From the NCBI GenBank assembly GCA_037446395.1, contig JBBIIP010000016.1, forward strand, positions 1 to 64,000: a stretch of 64,000 nt of DNA, written 5' to 3'. The stretch comes from JAAYJT01 sp037446395. Its GTDB lineage: Bacteria > Bacteroidota > Bacteroidia > Bacteroidales > JAAYJT01. How positions within the stretch are numbered: position 1 is the first letter of the stretch; each line of letters starts with the position of its first letter. Made by a program: the position numbers and the translations under genes. The notes below the pieces were generated by a model. It was not told the DNA's origin. It worked only from the letters and a program-made list of their open reading frames with translations, and did no database searches. Of the stretch, positions 35,490 to 45,366 are shown piece by piece.

Positions 35490-37973
35490 TTATTTCAAAT
35501 GCATATCTCGCAAAAACTGTTCCAACGCAAATTCATTGGCAATTCTTACCTCTCTTGCTTTGCTTCCCTCAAACGGCCCTACTATTCCGGCTTTTTCAAG
35601 CTGGTCAATAATCCGGCCGGCCCTGTTATAGCCAAGTTTTAATTTTCGTTGCAGCAATGAAGTGGATCCCTGCTGGTGGGCAACGATGATGCGTGCAGCA
35701 TCTTCAAAAAATTCGTCATGCTCGGAGGGGTCAAACAACTCTCCTGCCTCACTCTCTTCGTCGTTATATTCGGGCAGATAAAAAGCATCGGGATAACCTC
35801 TTTGCGATCCAATGAAATCAGTAATCCGCTCAATTTCATGCGTGTCAATAAATGCACATTGCAGGCGAATCAGATCGTTGCCGGTTGATAGCAACATATC
35901 GCCCCGTCCGATGAGCTGTTCTGCTCCCGATGAATCGAGAATCGTTCGTGAATCAATCTTTGAGATTACCCTGAAAGCAAACCGTGCAGGGAAATTCGCC
36001 TTTATGCTTCCGGTAATGATATTCACCGAGGGCCGCTGGGTGGCAATAATCAGGTGAATACCCGTTGCGCGCGCCAGCTGCGCAAGCCGGGTGAGAGGCA
36101 CTTCTATTTCTTTTCCGGCAGTCATAATCAGGTCGGCAAACTCATCAATCACAACAATGATGTATGGGAGGAAATGATGCCCCTGAAGAGGGTTGAGCTG
36201 TCGGGCAATGAACTTGTTGTTGTATTCCTTTATATTTCTAACCTGTGCATCTTTTAAAAGGTCATACCTGGTATCCATCTCAATATTCAGGGAATTGAGT
36301 GTTCTTACTACCTTTCGTGTATCGGTGATGATGGCTTCGTCAGAATCGGGAAGTTTGGCCAGAAAATGCCTTTCAATTTTTGAATAAAGGGTGAGTTCAA
36401 CCTTTTTAGGGTCTATCATCACAAATTTAACCTGGGCCGGATGTTTTTTATACAACAACGAAGTGATGATTGCATTCAACCCAACCGATTTGCCTTGCCC
36501 GGTAGCACCAGCCATCAGAATGTGTGGCATCTTTGTCAGGTCGGCAACAAAACTTTCGTTTGAGATGGTCTTTCCCATGCCGAATGGCAAGTCATACTTT
36601 CCTGACTGAAACCGTTCGGACGTGATGATTGATTTCATCGAAACATTCTCTGGATTCTGATTGGGAACTTCGATTCCGATGGTGCCTTTTCCGGGTATGG
36701 GTGCAATAATTCTGATCCCCATTGCCGAGAGACTCAGGGCGATGTCGTCTTCAAGATTTTTTATTTTTGAAATACGAACACCGGGTGCCGGTATAATTTC
36801 ATACAGTGTAACAGCAGGGCCAACGGTGGCTTTAATTTTTTCGATCCTAATTCCGTAGTTTCCAAGTGTTTGAACAATCCTGTTTTTGTTCTCCTCGTGC
36901 TCTTCCCGATTTACCTTTATTACTTGCTCAGCAAAATCTTCGAGTAAATCTATGCTTGGAATGATATAGCTTGCAAGATCAAGGGTGGGATCGTAGGGAG
37001 TATCTGTTGTATAATGTGTTACGTGGTTGTTAGTGCCGTTTGTTTCGTCAAATAAAACCTTGGCAGGCTGTTCAATAGTCAGCTCGATTTCATTCGATGC
37101 TTCATTGCCAATGGGTGGATTGCCAAATGGTGTTTCAAGAAAGTCATCATTTTTTTGGTCGTTCTGCTTGAATGGGGGAGTAGTGAGCTCCCATGTATTA
37201 TCTACATCATCCACAACAAATTCGTTGGTATTATATTTGTCTTCTTTCAGATTGTTTTTGCCTTGTGGACGCATCCATGGATCAGTCACTATATTGTCTG
37301 GCAAAGGCTTTTCTTTTCGAACGGGAATCAATGCTTTAAGCGAAAGATTCACGGTAAAAACGAGCAGCACAATGAGTATAAATATCAGTAGCATACCTGC
37401 ACCAATTCGCCCCATAAAACCCTCGAGCCACTGATATCCATAGACGCCAAAAATTCCTCCGAGAACGGAATAATCGCCCTTTGAGAAAAAGAAACCCATT
37501 GTCAAACTTAGCCAAACTGAAATAACCGAGCACAGGATCAGCGTACGCCACAATGAAAAATTGATCTTATTTAGCACCAGCCTTACCCCTAAAATAAACA
37601 GAAAAAATTGTAAAAAGAACGCTCCAATGCCAAATCCTTCTTTAATTAATTGATTCGATAATAATCCTCCCAGCCTTCCTCCCCAATTATTCACAGTGAT
37701 GCTTGGGTCAATTAACAGTTCATAAACTCCGGTATTGGTCAGCCGATAATCAGGTCTTAAAGAGAAGTAGTTAATAAGGTAAGAAACAGAGGAGATCAAA
37801 GCAAACAACGATAGCAAAATCAGGAAAGCGCCTACAGTAGAATGGAGTTTTTCACTTTTGAAAATATTTACTCCTCCGGAATTGTTGCCAGGAGCTTTCT
37901 TAGGTTTTTTCCTGGAGTTTTCCAGTTTTTCCTGCTTCAGGACGTTTTTTCTAATGACTTTATCTTTTGTCAA
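35490..37973 (-). CDS. ftsK: DNA translocase FtsK
   Basis: About 827 residues. Four N-terminal transmembrane helices (for example VGAFLILLSLFALISSVSYL, GMLLIFILIVLLVFTVNLSL), a short acidic linker, the motor (Walker A GATGQGKSVGLNAI; Walker B IIVVIDEFADLIM) and the DNA-orienting winged-helix gamma domain (LKLGYNRAGRIIDQLEKAG). It segregates and resolves chromosomes at the septum. No in-frame ATG exists between the lepB stop and the first helix: an ATG at 38135 would overlap lepB by 119 bp. TTG at 37973 (LTKDKVIRKN) or 38009 is the likely start; I chose 37973. Confidence 0.92.
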   Translation of the reverse strand: MTKDKVIRKNVLKQEKLENSRKKPKKAPGNNSGGVNIFKSEKLHSTVGAFLILLSLFALISSVSYLINYFSLRPDYRLTNTGVYELLIDPSITVNNWGGRLGGLLSNQLIKEGFGIGAFFLQFFLFILGVRLVLNKINFSLWRTLILCSVISVWLSLTMGFFFSKGDYSVLGGIFGVYGYQWLEGFMGRIGAGMLLIFILIVLLVFTVNLSLKALIPVRKEKPLPDNIVTDPWMRPQGKNNLKEDKYNTNEFVVDDVDNTWELTTPPFKQNDQKNDDFLETPFGNPPIGNEASNEIELTIEQPAKVLFDETNGTNNHVTHYTTDTPYDPTLDLASYIIPSIDLLEDFAEQVIKVNREEHEENKNRIVQTLGNYGIRIEKIKATVGPAVTLYEIIPAPGVRISKIKNLEDDIALSLSAMGIRIIAPIPGKGTIGIEVPNQNPENVSMKSIITSERFQSGKYDLPFGMGKTISNESFVADLTKMPHILMAGATGQGKSVGLNAIITSLLYKKHPAQVKFVMIDPKKVELTLYSKIERHFLAKLPDSDEAIITDTRKVVRTLNSLNIEMDTRYDLLKDAQVRNIKEYNNKFIARQLNPLQGHHFLPYIIVVIDEFADLIMTAGKEIEVPLTRLAQLARATGIHLIIATQRPSVNIITGSIKANFPARFAFRVISKIDSRTILDSSGAEQLIGRGDMLLSTGNDLIRLQCAFIDTHEIERITDFIGSQRGYPDAFYLPEYNDEESEAGELFDPSEHDEFFEDAARIIVAHQQGSTSLLQRKLKLGYNRAGRIIDQLEKAGIVGPFEGSKAREVRIANEFALEQFLRDMHLK

Positions 37974-38016
37974 GGCTATTGAATTTTGAGCCAGTGCAAA
38001 GTTATGCAATGCCCTG

Positions 38017-39525
38017 TTATTTAACGACTCTGAATAGCTTATTCCATCGAATTTTGCCACTGAACAGCGATTCTTTCGGGTCGAGCGACAACCAAACAAA
38101 CACAGCTTTCCCAACGATATGATCGTTGGGAACAAATCCCCAGAAGCGCGAGTCGGCAGAGTTGTGGCGATTATCGCCCATGAGCCAGAAGTAGTCGAGT
38201 TTGAAAGTATAATGCCGGGTTTCTTTTCCGTTGATCAAGATTCGATTTCCATCAACTTCAAGCTTGTTTTGTTCATACGCTGTAATAATCCTTTCATAGA
38301 GGGGCAGGTTTTGGGTAGTAAGGGCTACACTATCTCCGGCTTTCGGAATATACAGTGGGCCGAAGTTATCCACATTCCATGGAATGTCCTGACTGAATGG
38401 AAAAATGTAGTGTTGCCAGCTGCCAGCCGGTTGAACATTCCTGCGCACTTCAACCACTTCGGCATGGTTTTTCAAATCCTCAACGGAGCGCTGGCTCAAT
38501 GTAAGATAAAATTCTCCGGGCCCCGCCATCATGACCTCCTCTGTAACATCGAGTTTTGTCAATAATCTGGAACTGAGCCTGTTTCCGGTGGTTTTCACAT
38601 AATATCTGAATTGTGCATCGGGTGGTGGTGCTTGCTCTTTTCCATTAATATATACTACCTGGTCAATGATTTGCATGGTGTCGCCCGGCAATGCAATACA
38701 TCTTTTGATATAATTTTCGCGCTTGTCAACCGGCCGTGCCACCACTTCACCAAAATTGAGTTTATCGGTCCGCACTCGTTGGCGTCCATACTCCCTGACA
38801 AGGGCGTAATAGCTCTGATTCTGAGCCTTTAGCGCCACTGTATCTCCATCAGGATAGTTGAATACAACGGCATCACCCCGTTTCACATGACCGAAACCCG
38901 GAAAACGATAAAACGGAAGTTTCAACCACTCTACATATGATTTGGTGTACTTTGTTAGCGGCAAGGTGTGGTGAACAAAAGGAAAAGCAAGGGGCGTGTT
39001 TGGTATTTTAGGCCCGTAGGCCAGTTTGCTGACAAACAAAAAATCTCCGACCAATAACGACTTCTCCATGCTTGAAGTTGGAATGGTGTAGGCCTCGAAC
39101 CAAAACATACGGATGATGGTAGCAGCGATCACAGCAAACAAAATGGCATCTACCCATTCTCGCAAGGCTGTTTTTTTGATAACCGGCAATTTTGATGGAT
39201 GTGTGTATGCATGTTTTTTTGAGATTCCAAGCCATGGAAGATAAATAAACGGAAACAACACCGAAAGTGCCTGTTGATGCAACCCTGTTTGCCTGTAGCA
39301 TTTCAGCAATTCGACAATCATAAGCATGATCATGAAAGCATTGATAAATGGAAGAATCAGGAAAATATACCACCACAGGGGCTTATCAATCATCTTGAGC
39401 CAGTAGAAATAATTCAACAATGGAATTGAGGAAAGATAGCCTTTGAAACCGGCTTTTTCAAAAGAATTCCAAAGAAGAACAGGAAAGAAAACCAACAATA
39501 AAATGAATAGAATCAATAGGTTCAT
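38017..39525 (-). CDS. lepB: Signal peptidase I
   Basis: A 502-residue type I signal peptidase, longer than the E. coli enzyme, as in other Bacteroidota. It has N-terminal membrane segments (residues 1-18, 50-75 and 125-142). The catalytic Ser152 lies in PTSSMEKSLLVGD and the general-base Lys274 in NYIKRCIALPGD; MGDNRHNSADSRFWG is the conserved C-terminal box. It cleaves Sec signal peptides at the inner-membrane surface. It lies 27 bp after dapB. Confidence 0.94.
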   Translation of the reverse strand: MNLLILFILLLVFFPVLLWNSFEKAGFKGYLSSIPLLNYFYWLKMIDKPLWWYIFLILPFINAFMIMLMIVELLKCYRQTGLHQQALSVLFPFIYLPWLGISKKHAYTHPSKLPVIKKTALREWVDAILFAVIAATIIRMFWFEAYTIPTSSMEKSLLVGDFLFVSKLAYGPKIPNTPLAFPFVHHTLPLTKYTKSYVEWLKLPFYRFPGFGHVKRGDAVVFNYPDGDTVALKAQNQSYYALVREYGRQRVRTDKLNFGEVVARPVDKRENYIKRCIALPGDTMQIIDQVVYINGKEQAPPPDAQFRYYVKTTGNRLSSRLLTKLDVTEEVMMAGPGEFYLTLSQRSVEDLKNHAEVVEVRRNVQPAGSWQHYIFPFSQDIPWNVDNFGPLYIPKAGDSVALTTQNLPLYERIITAYEQNKLEVDGNRILINGKETRHYTFKLDYFWLMGDNRHNSADSRFWGFVPNDHIVGKAVFVWLSLDPKESLFSGKIRWNKLFRVVK

Positions 39526-39552
39526 GGCAAATTGTTTTAAAAATCTAATTTA

Positions 39553-40275
39553 TTAGTCTGTAGCAAAAAGCATGTCTTTCATTCCAAAGCAGCCTTGCCG
39601 GCCGACAAGCCATTCGGCTGCAAGAATCGCGCCCAGGGCAAAGCCTCGCCGGTTTTTTGCGGTATGCTTAATTTCAATAATATCAAACATGGATTCATAA
39701 CTCACAATATGGGTTCCAGGCTCGGTGCCTAAGCGAATTGATTGAATTCCGATTTCTCCCATCCCGGCTTTGGCCTTATGCGCCCACCCTTTTTTGCGAT
39801 TCATTTGTTTAACAATGTCTTCGGCAATTTTTATGGCTGTCCCGCTCGGTGCATCCATTTTCAGTTCGTGATGGATTTCTTCTATAGAGACTTCATATTC
39901 TGGTCGCTCATTCATTAATTGAGCCAGATGCCTGCTGATTTCAAAAAAAATATTTACACCGATGCTGAAATTTGGTGCGTAAAAAAAAGCTTGCTTTTTT
40001 TCAGCGCAGGCCTGTTTGATTTCGTTCATCCGGCTGAGCCAGCCTGTTGTTCCGCAGACCACGGGCAAACCCCTGTCAAAACACCTTTTAATATTATTAA
40101 CAACACTCGAGGCCTGATCAAAAACAATGGCCATTGTCGCCTGGTTCAAATCATCGCTGAGGGTCACCCAGTCCTCTTCGCTGTCAATTAGCACTTTAGC
40201 CGTGTGGTTTCGCTCCTGGGCAACCAACTCAATTTCTTTGCCCATCTTTCCATATCCAATAATCGCAAGGTTCAT
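39553..40275 (-). CDS. dapB: 4-hydroxy-tetrahydrodipicolinate reductase
   Basis: A 240-residue enzyme of the lysine/diaminopimelate pathway; it reduces HTPA with NAD(P)H. N-terminal nucleotide loop IIGYGKMGKEIE; catalytic EIHHELKMDAPSGTA with the His-His-x3-Lys arrangement. The short length is typical of Bacteroidota DapB. Diaminopimelate goes to peptidoglycan, in keeping with the envelope theme of this operon. It sits between the DUF5683 gene and lepB, a conserved order. Confidence 0.95.
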   Translation of the reverse strand: MNLAIIGYGKMGKEIELVAQERNHTAKVLIDSEEDWVTLSDDLNQATMAIVFDQASSVVNNIKRCFDRGLPVVCGTTGWLSRMNEIKQACAEKKQAFFYAPNFSIGVNIFFEISRHLAQLMNERPEYEVSIEEIHHELKMDAPSGTAIKIAEDIVKQMNRKKGWAHKAKAGMGEIGIQSIRLGTEPGTHIVSYESMFDIIEIKHTAKNRRGFALGAILAAEWLVGRQGCFGMKDMLFATD

Positions 40276-40296
40276 TCTATTTTGGGGTTAACTTTA

Positions 40297-40851
40297 CTAA
40301 AACCGAATATTCAAGGCAATTCCTGCTACGGATTTGCTGTTTTGCTGTTGCGATAGAATTAATGGTTCAATTCTCATCGAGAGGTTTTCTCCCACATCGA
40401 AATCAAGAAGGTGGGCATCCACAGTGGCATCAATAATGTTAAGCAGATACCAGGCTCCGGCCAGAATATACCCAAGTTCAAGATTGCGCCTGTAATAGTC
40501 GCGCCCGATCTGCAATTGATTGGCATTATAACGACCAATATACTTATTGACGATCGGAAATGTGTCTTTATTGATTACATATCGGTAAGCCTCTCTGAAT
40601 TCCCGATATTCAGTGTTATTAAAATATATGTTGTAGCCCAATGCACCAAATCCGGCATACACGATCGGTATTTTCCAGAATTTACGGTTATAGGCTTGGC
40701 CAAGTCCCGGAAGAACTGCCGAGTAAATGGATGCTCGTTTGGGTGAATGAACTTTTTGTTTATCGGCATTTGTTTCCTGGGCGGCAACCGGAAGAGAAGA
40801 AACAAATAGAAGGAGAATCGCAGCAGCAAAAGCTAGTATTTTCATATACAT
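40297..40851 (-). CDS. DUF5683 exported protein
   Basis: About 184 residues with signal peptide KILAFAAAILLLFVSSLPVA. The core KRASIYSAVLPGLGQAYNRK followed by IVYAGFGALGYNIYFNN is the DUF5683 signature, with two hydrophobic segments. In Bacteroidota it is commonly found between parB and dapB, as here. Function unknown. I start at ATG 40851; an ATG at 40935 would place 28 non-signal residues ahead of the signal peptide. Confidence 0.85.
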   Translation of the reverse strand: MYMKILAFAAAILLLFVSSLPVAAQETNADKQKVHSPKRASIYSAVLPGLGQAYNRKFWKIPIVYAGFGALGYNIYFNNTEYREFREAYRYVINKDTFPIVNKYIGRYNANQLQIGRDYYRRNLELGYILAGAWYLLNIIDATVDAHLLDFDVGENLSMRIEPLILSQQQNSKSVAGIALNIRF

Positions 40852-40952
40852 CAGCACGATTGGCCTGCACTGTTGCAACCAGCCAGCATCAGGCACTCTA
40901 ACCCCTAAAATACTTGTTTTAAGCATTAAATTCATTTAAGAATTTCGGTAAC

Positions 40953-41840
40953 TCACTTGAGCAAAACACTGCTGATGTGTTTCAGCTCATCATCGGAGCG
41001 AAAAGTAATAACGATGCTGCCTTTCCCTTTAGTATTCCTTTTGACCTCAACCGCGGTGCCAAAATGCTGATCGAGTGCTTGTTTAAGAGTTTGTAACACT
41101 TCGGGGAGAGAATTCGGATGGTTTTGGGCTTTCTGGATGTGTGGTCGGTTTATTGTGCGCACGACATCTTCGGTTTGTCTTACCGAAAGATCCTTTTTAA
41201 GTATTTGGGTCAAAATAGAAATTTGTGCTTGTTCACCATCTACATTTATAAGCGCCCTGGCATGGCCCATCGAGATGGCATTGTCGCGCAGGGCTACCTG
41301 AACTGCAGCCGGAAGTTTCAGCAGCCGAATATAGTTGGCAATGGTTGAGCGATTTTTCCCTACTCGATCGCTTAGTTGCTCCTGTGTGAGACTGCATTCT
41401 TCGATAAGGCGATTGAAACTAATGGCAATGGCCAGTGGGTTGAGCTCTTGTCGCTGAATATTTTCAACCAGGGCCATTTCGAGCATTTGCTGGTCGTTGG
41501 CCACACGGATATAGGCCGGGAGTTTTAGCAACCCTGCCAGGGAAGCAGCGCGCAGGCGACGTTCGCCCGATATGAGCTGATAGCGGTCGTAGCCCATTTT
41601 GCGAACCGTTACAGGTTGTATCAGTCCTTGTTCGGCAATACTCTCGGCCAACTCCCGGAGCGATTCCTCTTCTATAAAATCTCTGGGTTGAAAAGGGTTA
41701 GCCGAGATGTTGGCGATGGGTATTTCAGCGATGGCTCCAACCACGAATTCGCCCGAAATATCCCGGCTGGTAATGTCGGTTTCAGGACTTTGTAGAATAG
41801 CATCCAGCCCCCTGCCTAAGGCTCGCTTCTTAGAGTTCAT
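40953..41840 (-). CDS. parB: Chromosome partitioning protein ParB
   Basis: A 295-residue parS-binding CTPase. The ParB/Srx CTP-binding domain has ANPFQPRDFIEEESLRELAE and GERRLRAASLAGL; the helix-turn-helix is LTQEQLSDRVGKNRSTIANY; a C-terminal dimerisation domain closes the protein. It loads SMC and directs origin segregation with ParA. Its start overlaps the parA stop by 11 bp. Confidence 0.96.
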   Translation of the reverse strand: MNSKKRALGRGLDAILQSPETDITSRDISGEFVVGAIAEIPIANISANPFQPRDFIEEESLRELAESIAEQGLIQPVTVRKMGYDRYQLISGERRLRAASLAGLLKLPAYIRVANDQQMLEMALVENIQRQELNPLAIAISFNRLIEECSLTQEQLSDRVGKNRSTIANYIRLLKLPAAVQVALRDNAISMGHARALINVDGEQAQISILTQILKKDLSVRQTEDVVRTINRPHIQKAQNHPNSLPEVLQTLKQALDQHFGTAVEVKRNTKGKGSIVITFRSDDELKHISSVLLK

Positions 41841-42645
41841 CTTCTATCTGGATTTGTTTTTCTGATTGTTTGACGGGTGTCATATCGTTTTTTTGCAGAA
41901 TCTCACGGGCAAGATTTAAGTAGTTGATTGCACCTGTGCTGTTTATGTCGTGAATGATTATGGTTTCTCCAAAACTAGGTGCTTCTCCTAATTTGATGTT
42001 TCGGTTGATGATTGTGTCGAAAACCATTTGCTGAAAATGGGTTTTGACTTCTTCAACCACCTGATTGGCCAGCCGAAGACGCGAATCATACATTGTAAGC
42101 AGAATGCCTTCGATAGTCAACTCCGGATTAAGGCGTGACTGAACAATTTTAATTGTGTTTAACAGTTTTCCAAGACCTTCGAGCGCAAAATATTCGCATT
42201 GCACCGGCACAATCACTGAGTCGGCTGCCGTGAGCGCGTTCACAGTAATCAACCCCAGCGAGGGCCCGCAATCAATGATGATAAAATCATAGCCGGCTTT
42301 CACCTGATTTGTAACCCGTTGCAACATTTTCTCGCGATTGGGCCGATTAATCATTTCAATTTCGGCGCCAACCAGGTCAATGTGGGCCGGAATTATATCA
42401 AGGTTGGGTGTTTCTGTATTTAGAATGATGTTGTTAGGATTGACCTCGTCAATAATGCACTCATAAATACTTGTTTTTATGTTTTTGGGGTTGAACCCAA
42501 CCCCTGAAGTTGCATTGGCCTGTGGATCTGCATCAATCAACAATGTTCTGTATTCCAACACAGCAAGGCTTGCACCGAGGTTGATAGCGGTGGTGGTTTT
42601 GCCAACACCTCCCTTCTGGTTAACGATCGTGATTACCTTTCCCAT
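41830..42645 (-). CDS. parA: Chromosome partitioning ATPase ParA/Soj
   Basis: A 271-residue deviant Walker ATPase with KGGVGKTTTAINLGASLA at residues 10-27, the catalytic IDADPQANATSGVG and FIIIDCGPSLGLITVNAL. ATP-dependent DNA binding moves ParB-parS complexes. It is the first gene of a nine-gene minus-strand run that reaches acylphosphatase. No parS palindrome was recognised in the adjacent sequence by eye. Confidence 0.96.
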   Translation of the reverse strand: MGKVITIVNQKGGVGKTTTAINLGASLAVLEYRTLLIDADPQANATSGVGFNPKNIKTSIYECIIDEVNPNNIILNTETPNLDIIPAHIDLVGAEIEMINRPNREKMLQRVTNQVKAGYDFIIIDCGPSLGLITVNALTAADSVIVPVQCEYFALEGLGKLLNTIKIVQSRLNPELTIEGILLTMYDSRLRLANQVVEEVKTHFQQMVFDTIINRNIKLGEAPSFGETIIIHDINSTGAINYLNLAREILQKNDMTPVKQSEKQIQIEDEL

Positions 42646-42880
42646 ATCTTCTTATTTTGCGGCAGCAGTTTACAGCTTATCGTTGATAATTAATAATTTG
42701 CCTAAAGAATACATTGATTTGTCAACGTTTGCAAAACTAATAAAATAAGACAGTCGCCCGAAACCATTCTTGTAATTGTTAAGAAAATTTGGCACTCGGG
42801 CAACCGCGGGGCAGGCATGTATCCACATGTTTTTGATAAGAAAGATCCTTGCCTGGCTTCAGAAGAGAATCCAGCCCTGA

Positions 42881-43225
42881 TCAGGTTGCATCAGCCAGCG
42901 CATCGAAATCAAGGTCGCGGGTGTGATTTTTTTCTCCAAAATCTTCTTCTTCTTCAGGAGGAGCACTACCAGTTTCGACATACTGAATGACGGCTTTCAA
43001 TCCCGACATGAACTTTTTGAAGTCTTCCTGATATAAAAACAACTTATGTTTTTCGTAGAAAAACTTCCCTTGCTCATTGTCGAATCGCCTTTTGCTCTCA
43101 GTGATTGTAAGATAAAGTTCGTCAGATTTGGTTGATTTAACATCAAAGAAATAGGTCCTCTTTCCTGCGCGCACGGCCCTGGAATATATTTCTTCTCGCT
43201 TTTCACTGTTGTCCAACTCTTCCAT
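42881..43225 (-). CDS. DUF3276 (PUR-domain) nucleic-acid-binding protein
   Basis: A 114-residue protein with the Bacteroidota/Spirochaete PUR-alpha-like fold: REEIYSRAVRAGKRTYFFDV, YLTITESKRRF and KFFYEKHKLFLYQEDFKKF, then an acidic tail. Related proteins (Borrelia BpuR) bind single-stranded DNA and RNA and act as post-transcriptional regulators. It stands alone, divergent from nusB. Confidence 0.87.
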   Translation of the reverse strand: MEELDNSEKREEIYSRAVRAGKRTYFFDVKSTKSDELYLTITESKRRFDNEQGKFFYEKHKLFLYQEDFKKFMSGLKAVIQYVETGSAPPEEEEDFGEKNHTRDLDFDALADAT

Positions 43226-43355
43226 ATTTTTTTGAAATTATTAAACTTGACCACTTAAGATATTGGCAAAGGTATAAATATTCTAATTATCAAAGAATGT
43301 GATGTTTTTATAGAAATTTTTCCAAACCCTCGCAAATCTTCTCAGCAGAAAAGTC

Positions 43356-43388
43356 TTTGTGTCGCTGTAAAATATTTCTCTACCTTTG
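43356..43388 (+). promoter_or_regulatory. Bacteroidota-type promoter for nusB
   Basis: TTTG at 43356-43359, a 21-bp spacer and TACCTTTG at 43381-43388 match the Bacteroidota housekeeping consensus (TTTG at -33, TAnnTTTG at -7). Transcription would start near 43395, giving a leader of about 68 bases before the nusB ATG at 43463. Confidence 0.65.
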
Positions 43389-43462
43389 CGCCCGCATCAA
43401 TATTTTTGTGGCAAAACCAAATTTGCCAATACGTGCTGATTTTTAAACAATTGTTATTTAAT

Positions 43463-44422
43463 ATGTTGAGTCGTCGGTTTATCAGGGTAAAAGTATTGCA
43501 GGCTTTATATGCATACTTCTTGGATGTTGATAACGACTTGCCTGCCGGAGAAAAGCTCTTAATAAAAAACATCCATCGAACCTTCGAATTATACATAAAT
43601 GTTCTTTCGTTTCTTGTTGAACTGCATGATTTTTACCAAAAACGTGTTGAAGAAGCCATGCAAAAACACTTTCCATCCGACGAAGAACTCAACCCAAATA
43701 CAAGGTTTATCAACAACAGAGCGATCAAAATATTAATTGACAGTCGCGATTTTCAAAAAAAATGCAGAGACTTCAAGCCAACCTGGTCCGACGAAACTGA
43801 AATGCTGAGAGTACTATACTTCGAACTGAAAGCAAGCAGCGATTATCAGGATTACATGAGCTCTCCTTTAAATACTTTTAATGAAGACCGGAATTTTTTA
43901 ATAAAAATTGTTCAACACTTGCTTTTTCCTTCAGCGGCACTTCAGGGTTATTTCGAAGAAAAAAACATTTATTGGGCCGACGATTACGATACTGCCCTCA
44001 CGTTGGTTATCTCGACCATCAAATCCCTAAGACAAGATCAGGATAACCTCACCCCGCTTCCAGATATGTTTGGCAATGCAGAAGATGAATCAGAAGACCT
44101 GATGTTTGCAAGGGATCTGTTCCGAAAAACCATCATTCATAGTGGGGAATTTTCAGAATATATTTCCTCTAAAGCCGAAAACTGGGAAATTGACAGAATT
44201 GCACTCATTGATGTCATTCTACTCAAAATGGCTATTGCAGAACTACTTCATATGTCATCTATACCGATTAAGGTGACACTGAATGAATACATTGAGATCG
44301 CCAAGCAGTACAGTACCCCGAAAAGTAAAATTTTTATCAACGGAATTCTTGATAAACTTATCTTGCAATTCAATGAAAAGTCCTTACTGCATAAGTCGGG
44401 CCGGGGCCTTATTAACAATTGA
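43463..44422 (+). CDS. nusB: Transcription antitermination factor NusB
   Basis: About 319 residues, twice the size of E. coli NusB because of a long N-terminal extension shared by Bacteroidota homologues. The opening MLSRRFIRVKVLQALYAYF and the C-terminal helical domain (DRIALIDVILLKMAIAELLH, VTLNEYIEIAKQYSTPKSK) define the family. It acts with NusE (S10) on boxA RNA in rRNA operons. I chose ATG 43463, since upstream codons are not conserved-looking. It heads the run nusB-DUF1573-yajC-ybbR-coaE. Confidence 0.93.
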   Translation: MLSRRFIRVKVLQALYAYFLDVDNDLPAGEKLLIKNIHRTFELYINVLSFLVELHDFYQKRVEEAMQKHFPSDEELNPNTRFINNRAIKILIDSRDFQKKCRDFKPTWSDETEMLRVLYFELKASSDYQDYMSSPLNTFNEDRNFLIKIVQHLLFPSAALQGYFEEKNIYWADDYDTALTLVISTIKSLRQDQDNLTPLPDMFGNAEDESEDLMFARDLFRKTIIHSGEFSEYISSKAENWEIDRIALIDVILLKMAIAELLHMSSIPIKVTLNEYIEIAKQYSTPKSKIFINGILDKLILQFNEKSLLHKSGRGLINN

Positions 44423-44498
44423 TTGTTATAGATCGGGATAGGCAGATAGGCCTGAATTTCATTCTAATTATTATTTTTGCAGAAAATATTTGCACGGA

Positions 44499-44981
44499 AT
44501 GATGTTCTACAAATGGATGATCATGCTTGTATGTACCATATTGATAATGTGGTTGATGCAAGCATGCGAAGGCAGAAAAAATAATGCCGGCGACATTCCG
44601 GCCAGCATCATTGCAAACCCAAACACAGCATCGGGGCAAGAAGTCACGAACGAATTGCCGGAAATTACTTTCGAAAAAGAACTTTATGATTTCGGGCGAC
44701 TTATCAACGGAGAAAAAGTTTCTTATTCTTTTAAATTTACCAATACAGGTAAGGGCCTATTATTGATATCAAATGTTTCAACGTCATGCGGTTGCACTGT
44801 TCCAAAGTATCCCACAAACCCTATAAAGCCGGGAGAACAGGGGGTAATATCTGTGGCATTCGATAGCAGCGGAAGAAGCGGGTTGCAAACTAAAACTGTG
44901 ACAGTGATTTCAAACACGCAACCAAACACAAGGCTGCTTACTATTACGGCAAACATCGTGGCACCAGAAACAATGCAATAA
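44499..44981 (+). CDS. DUF1573 lipoprotein
   Basis: About 160 residues. Signal segment MFYKWMIMLVCTILIMWLMQ is followed by a candidate lipobox Cys (QAC), so probably a lipoprotein. Residues of about 60-155 are a single Ig-like DUF1573 domain: YDFGRLINGEKVSYSFKFTN, STSCGCTVPKYP, PGEQGVISVAFDSSGR. The domain is very common in Bacteroidota and has no established function. ATG 44499 is preferred over a TTG at 44490. It lies between nusB and yajC. Confidence 0.88.
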   Translation: MMFYKWMIMLVCTILIMWLMQACEGRKNNAGDIPASIIANPNTASGQEVTNELPEITFEKELYDFGRLINGEKVSYSFKFTNTGKGLLLISNVSTSCGCTVPKYPTNPIKPGEQGVISVAFDSSGRSGLQTKTVTVISNTQPNTRLLTITANIVAPETMQ

Positions 44982-45021
44982 ACATAATCACTGAAAGTTT
45001 AAACACCTTAATACATAAATC

Positions 45022-45357
45022 ATGAACATTTTAAATTCTATTTTATTGATGGCGCCTGCTTCAAAAGATGGTGGCAGCGGAGGATTTGGTTCCCTTATTT
45101 TTCTTCTTCTAATCATTGTGATTTTCTATTTCTTCTTCATCCGCCCGCAGGTAAAGAAATCGAAAGAGCAAAAGAAATTCAGGGAAAATCTCAAGAAAGG
45201 AGATAAAATTATAACAATTGGTGGTATCCATGGCAAAATCATCGAAGTTCAGGAAACAACATTTACAATCGAGGTCGAGGGCAATATGCGCCTTAAGATT
45301 GAAAAAAGTGCCGTAGCGATGGATGCAGCATCACAACTGCCTGCCGATACCAAGTAA
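45022..45357 (+). CDS. yajC: Sec translocon accessory subunit YajC
   Basis: A 111-residue protein with one transmembrane helix (LIFLLLIIVIFYFFFIRPQV) preceded by a Gly/Ser-rich periplasmic tip and followed by the conserved cytoplasmic domain QKKFRENLKKGDKIITIGGI. It associates with SecDF. Typical length. It follows the DUF1573 gene by 40 bp and precedes ybbR by 9 bp. Confidence 0.95.
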   Translation: MNILNSILLMAPASKDGGSGGFGSLIFLLLIIVIFYFFFIRPQVKKSKEQKKFRENLKKGDKIITIGGIHGKIIEVQETTFTIEVEGNMRLKIEKSAVAMDAASQLPADTK

Positions 45358-45366
45358 AATTTATTT

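Noticed and set aside
35490..38135. ATG start at 38135 for ftsK
   Set aside because: It overlaps lepB by 119 bp and adds about 54 residues unlike any FtsK N-terminus. TTG starts downstream fit better.
40845..42880. parS site close to parAB
   Set aside because: I looked for a palindrome of the TGTTTCACGTGAAACA type by eye and did not find one. It may lie outside the window.
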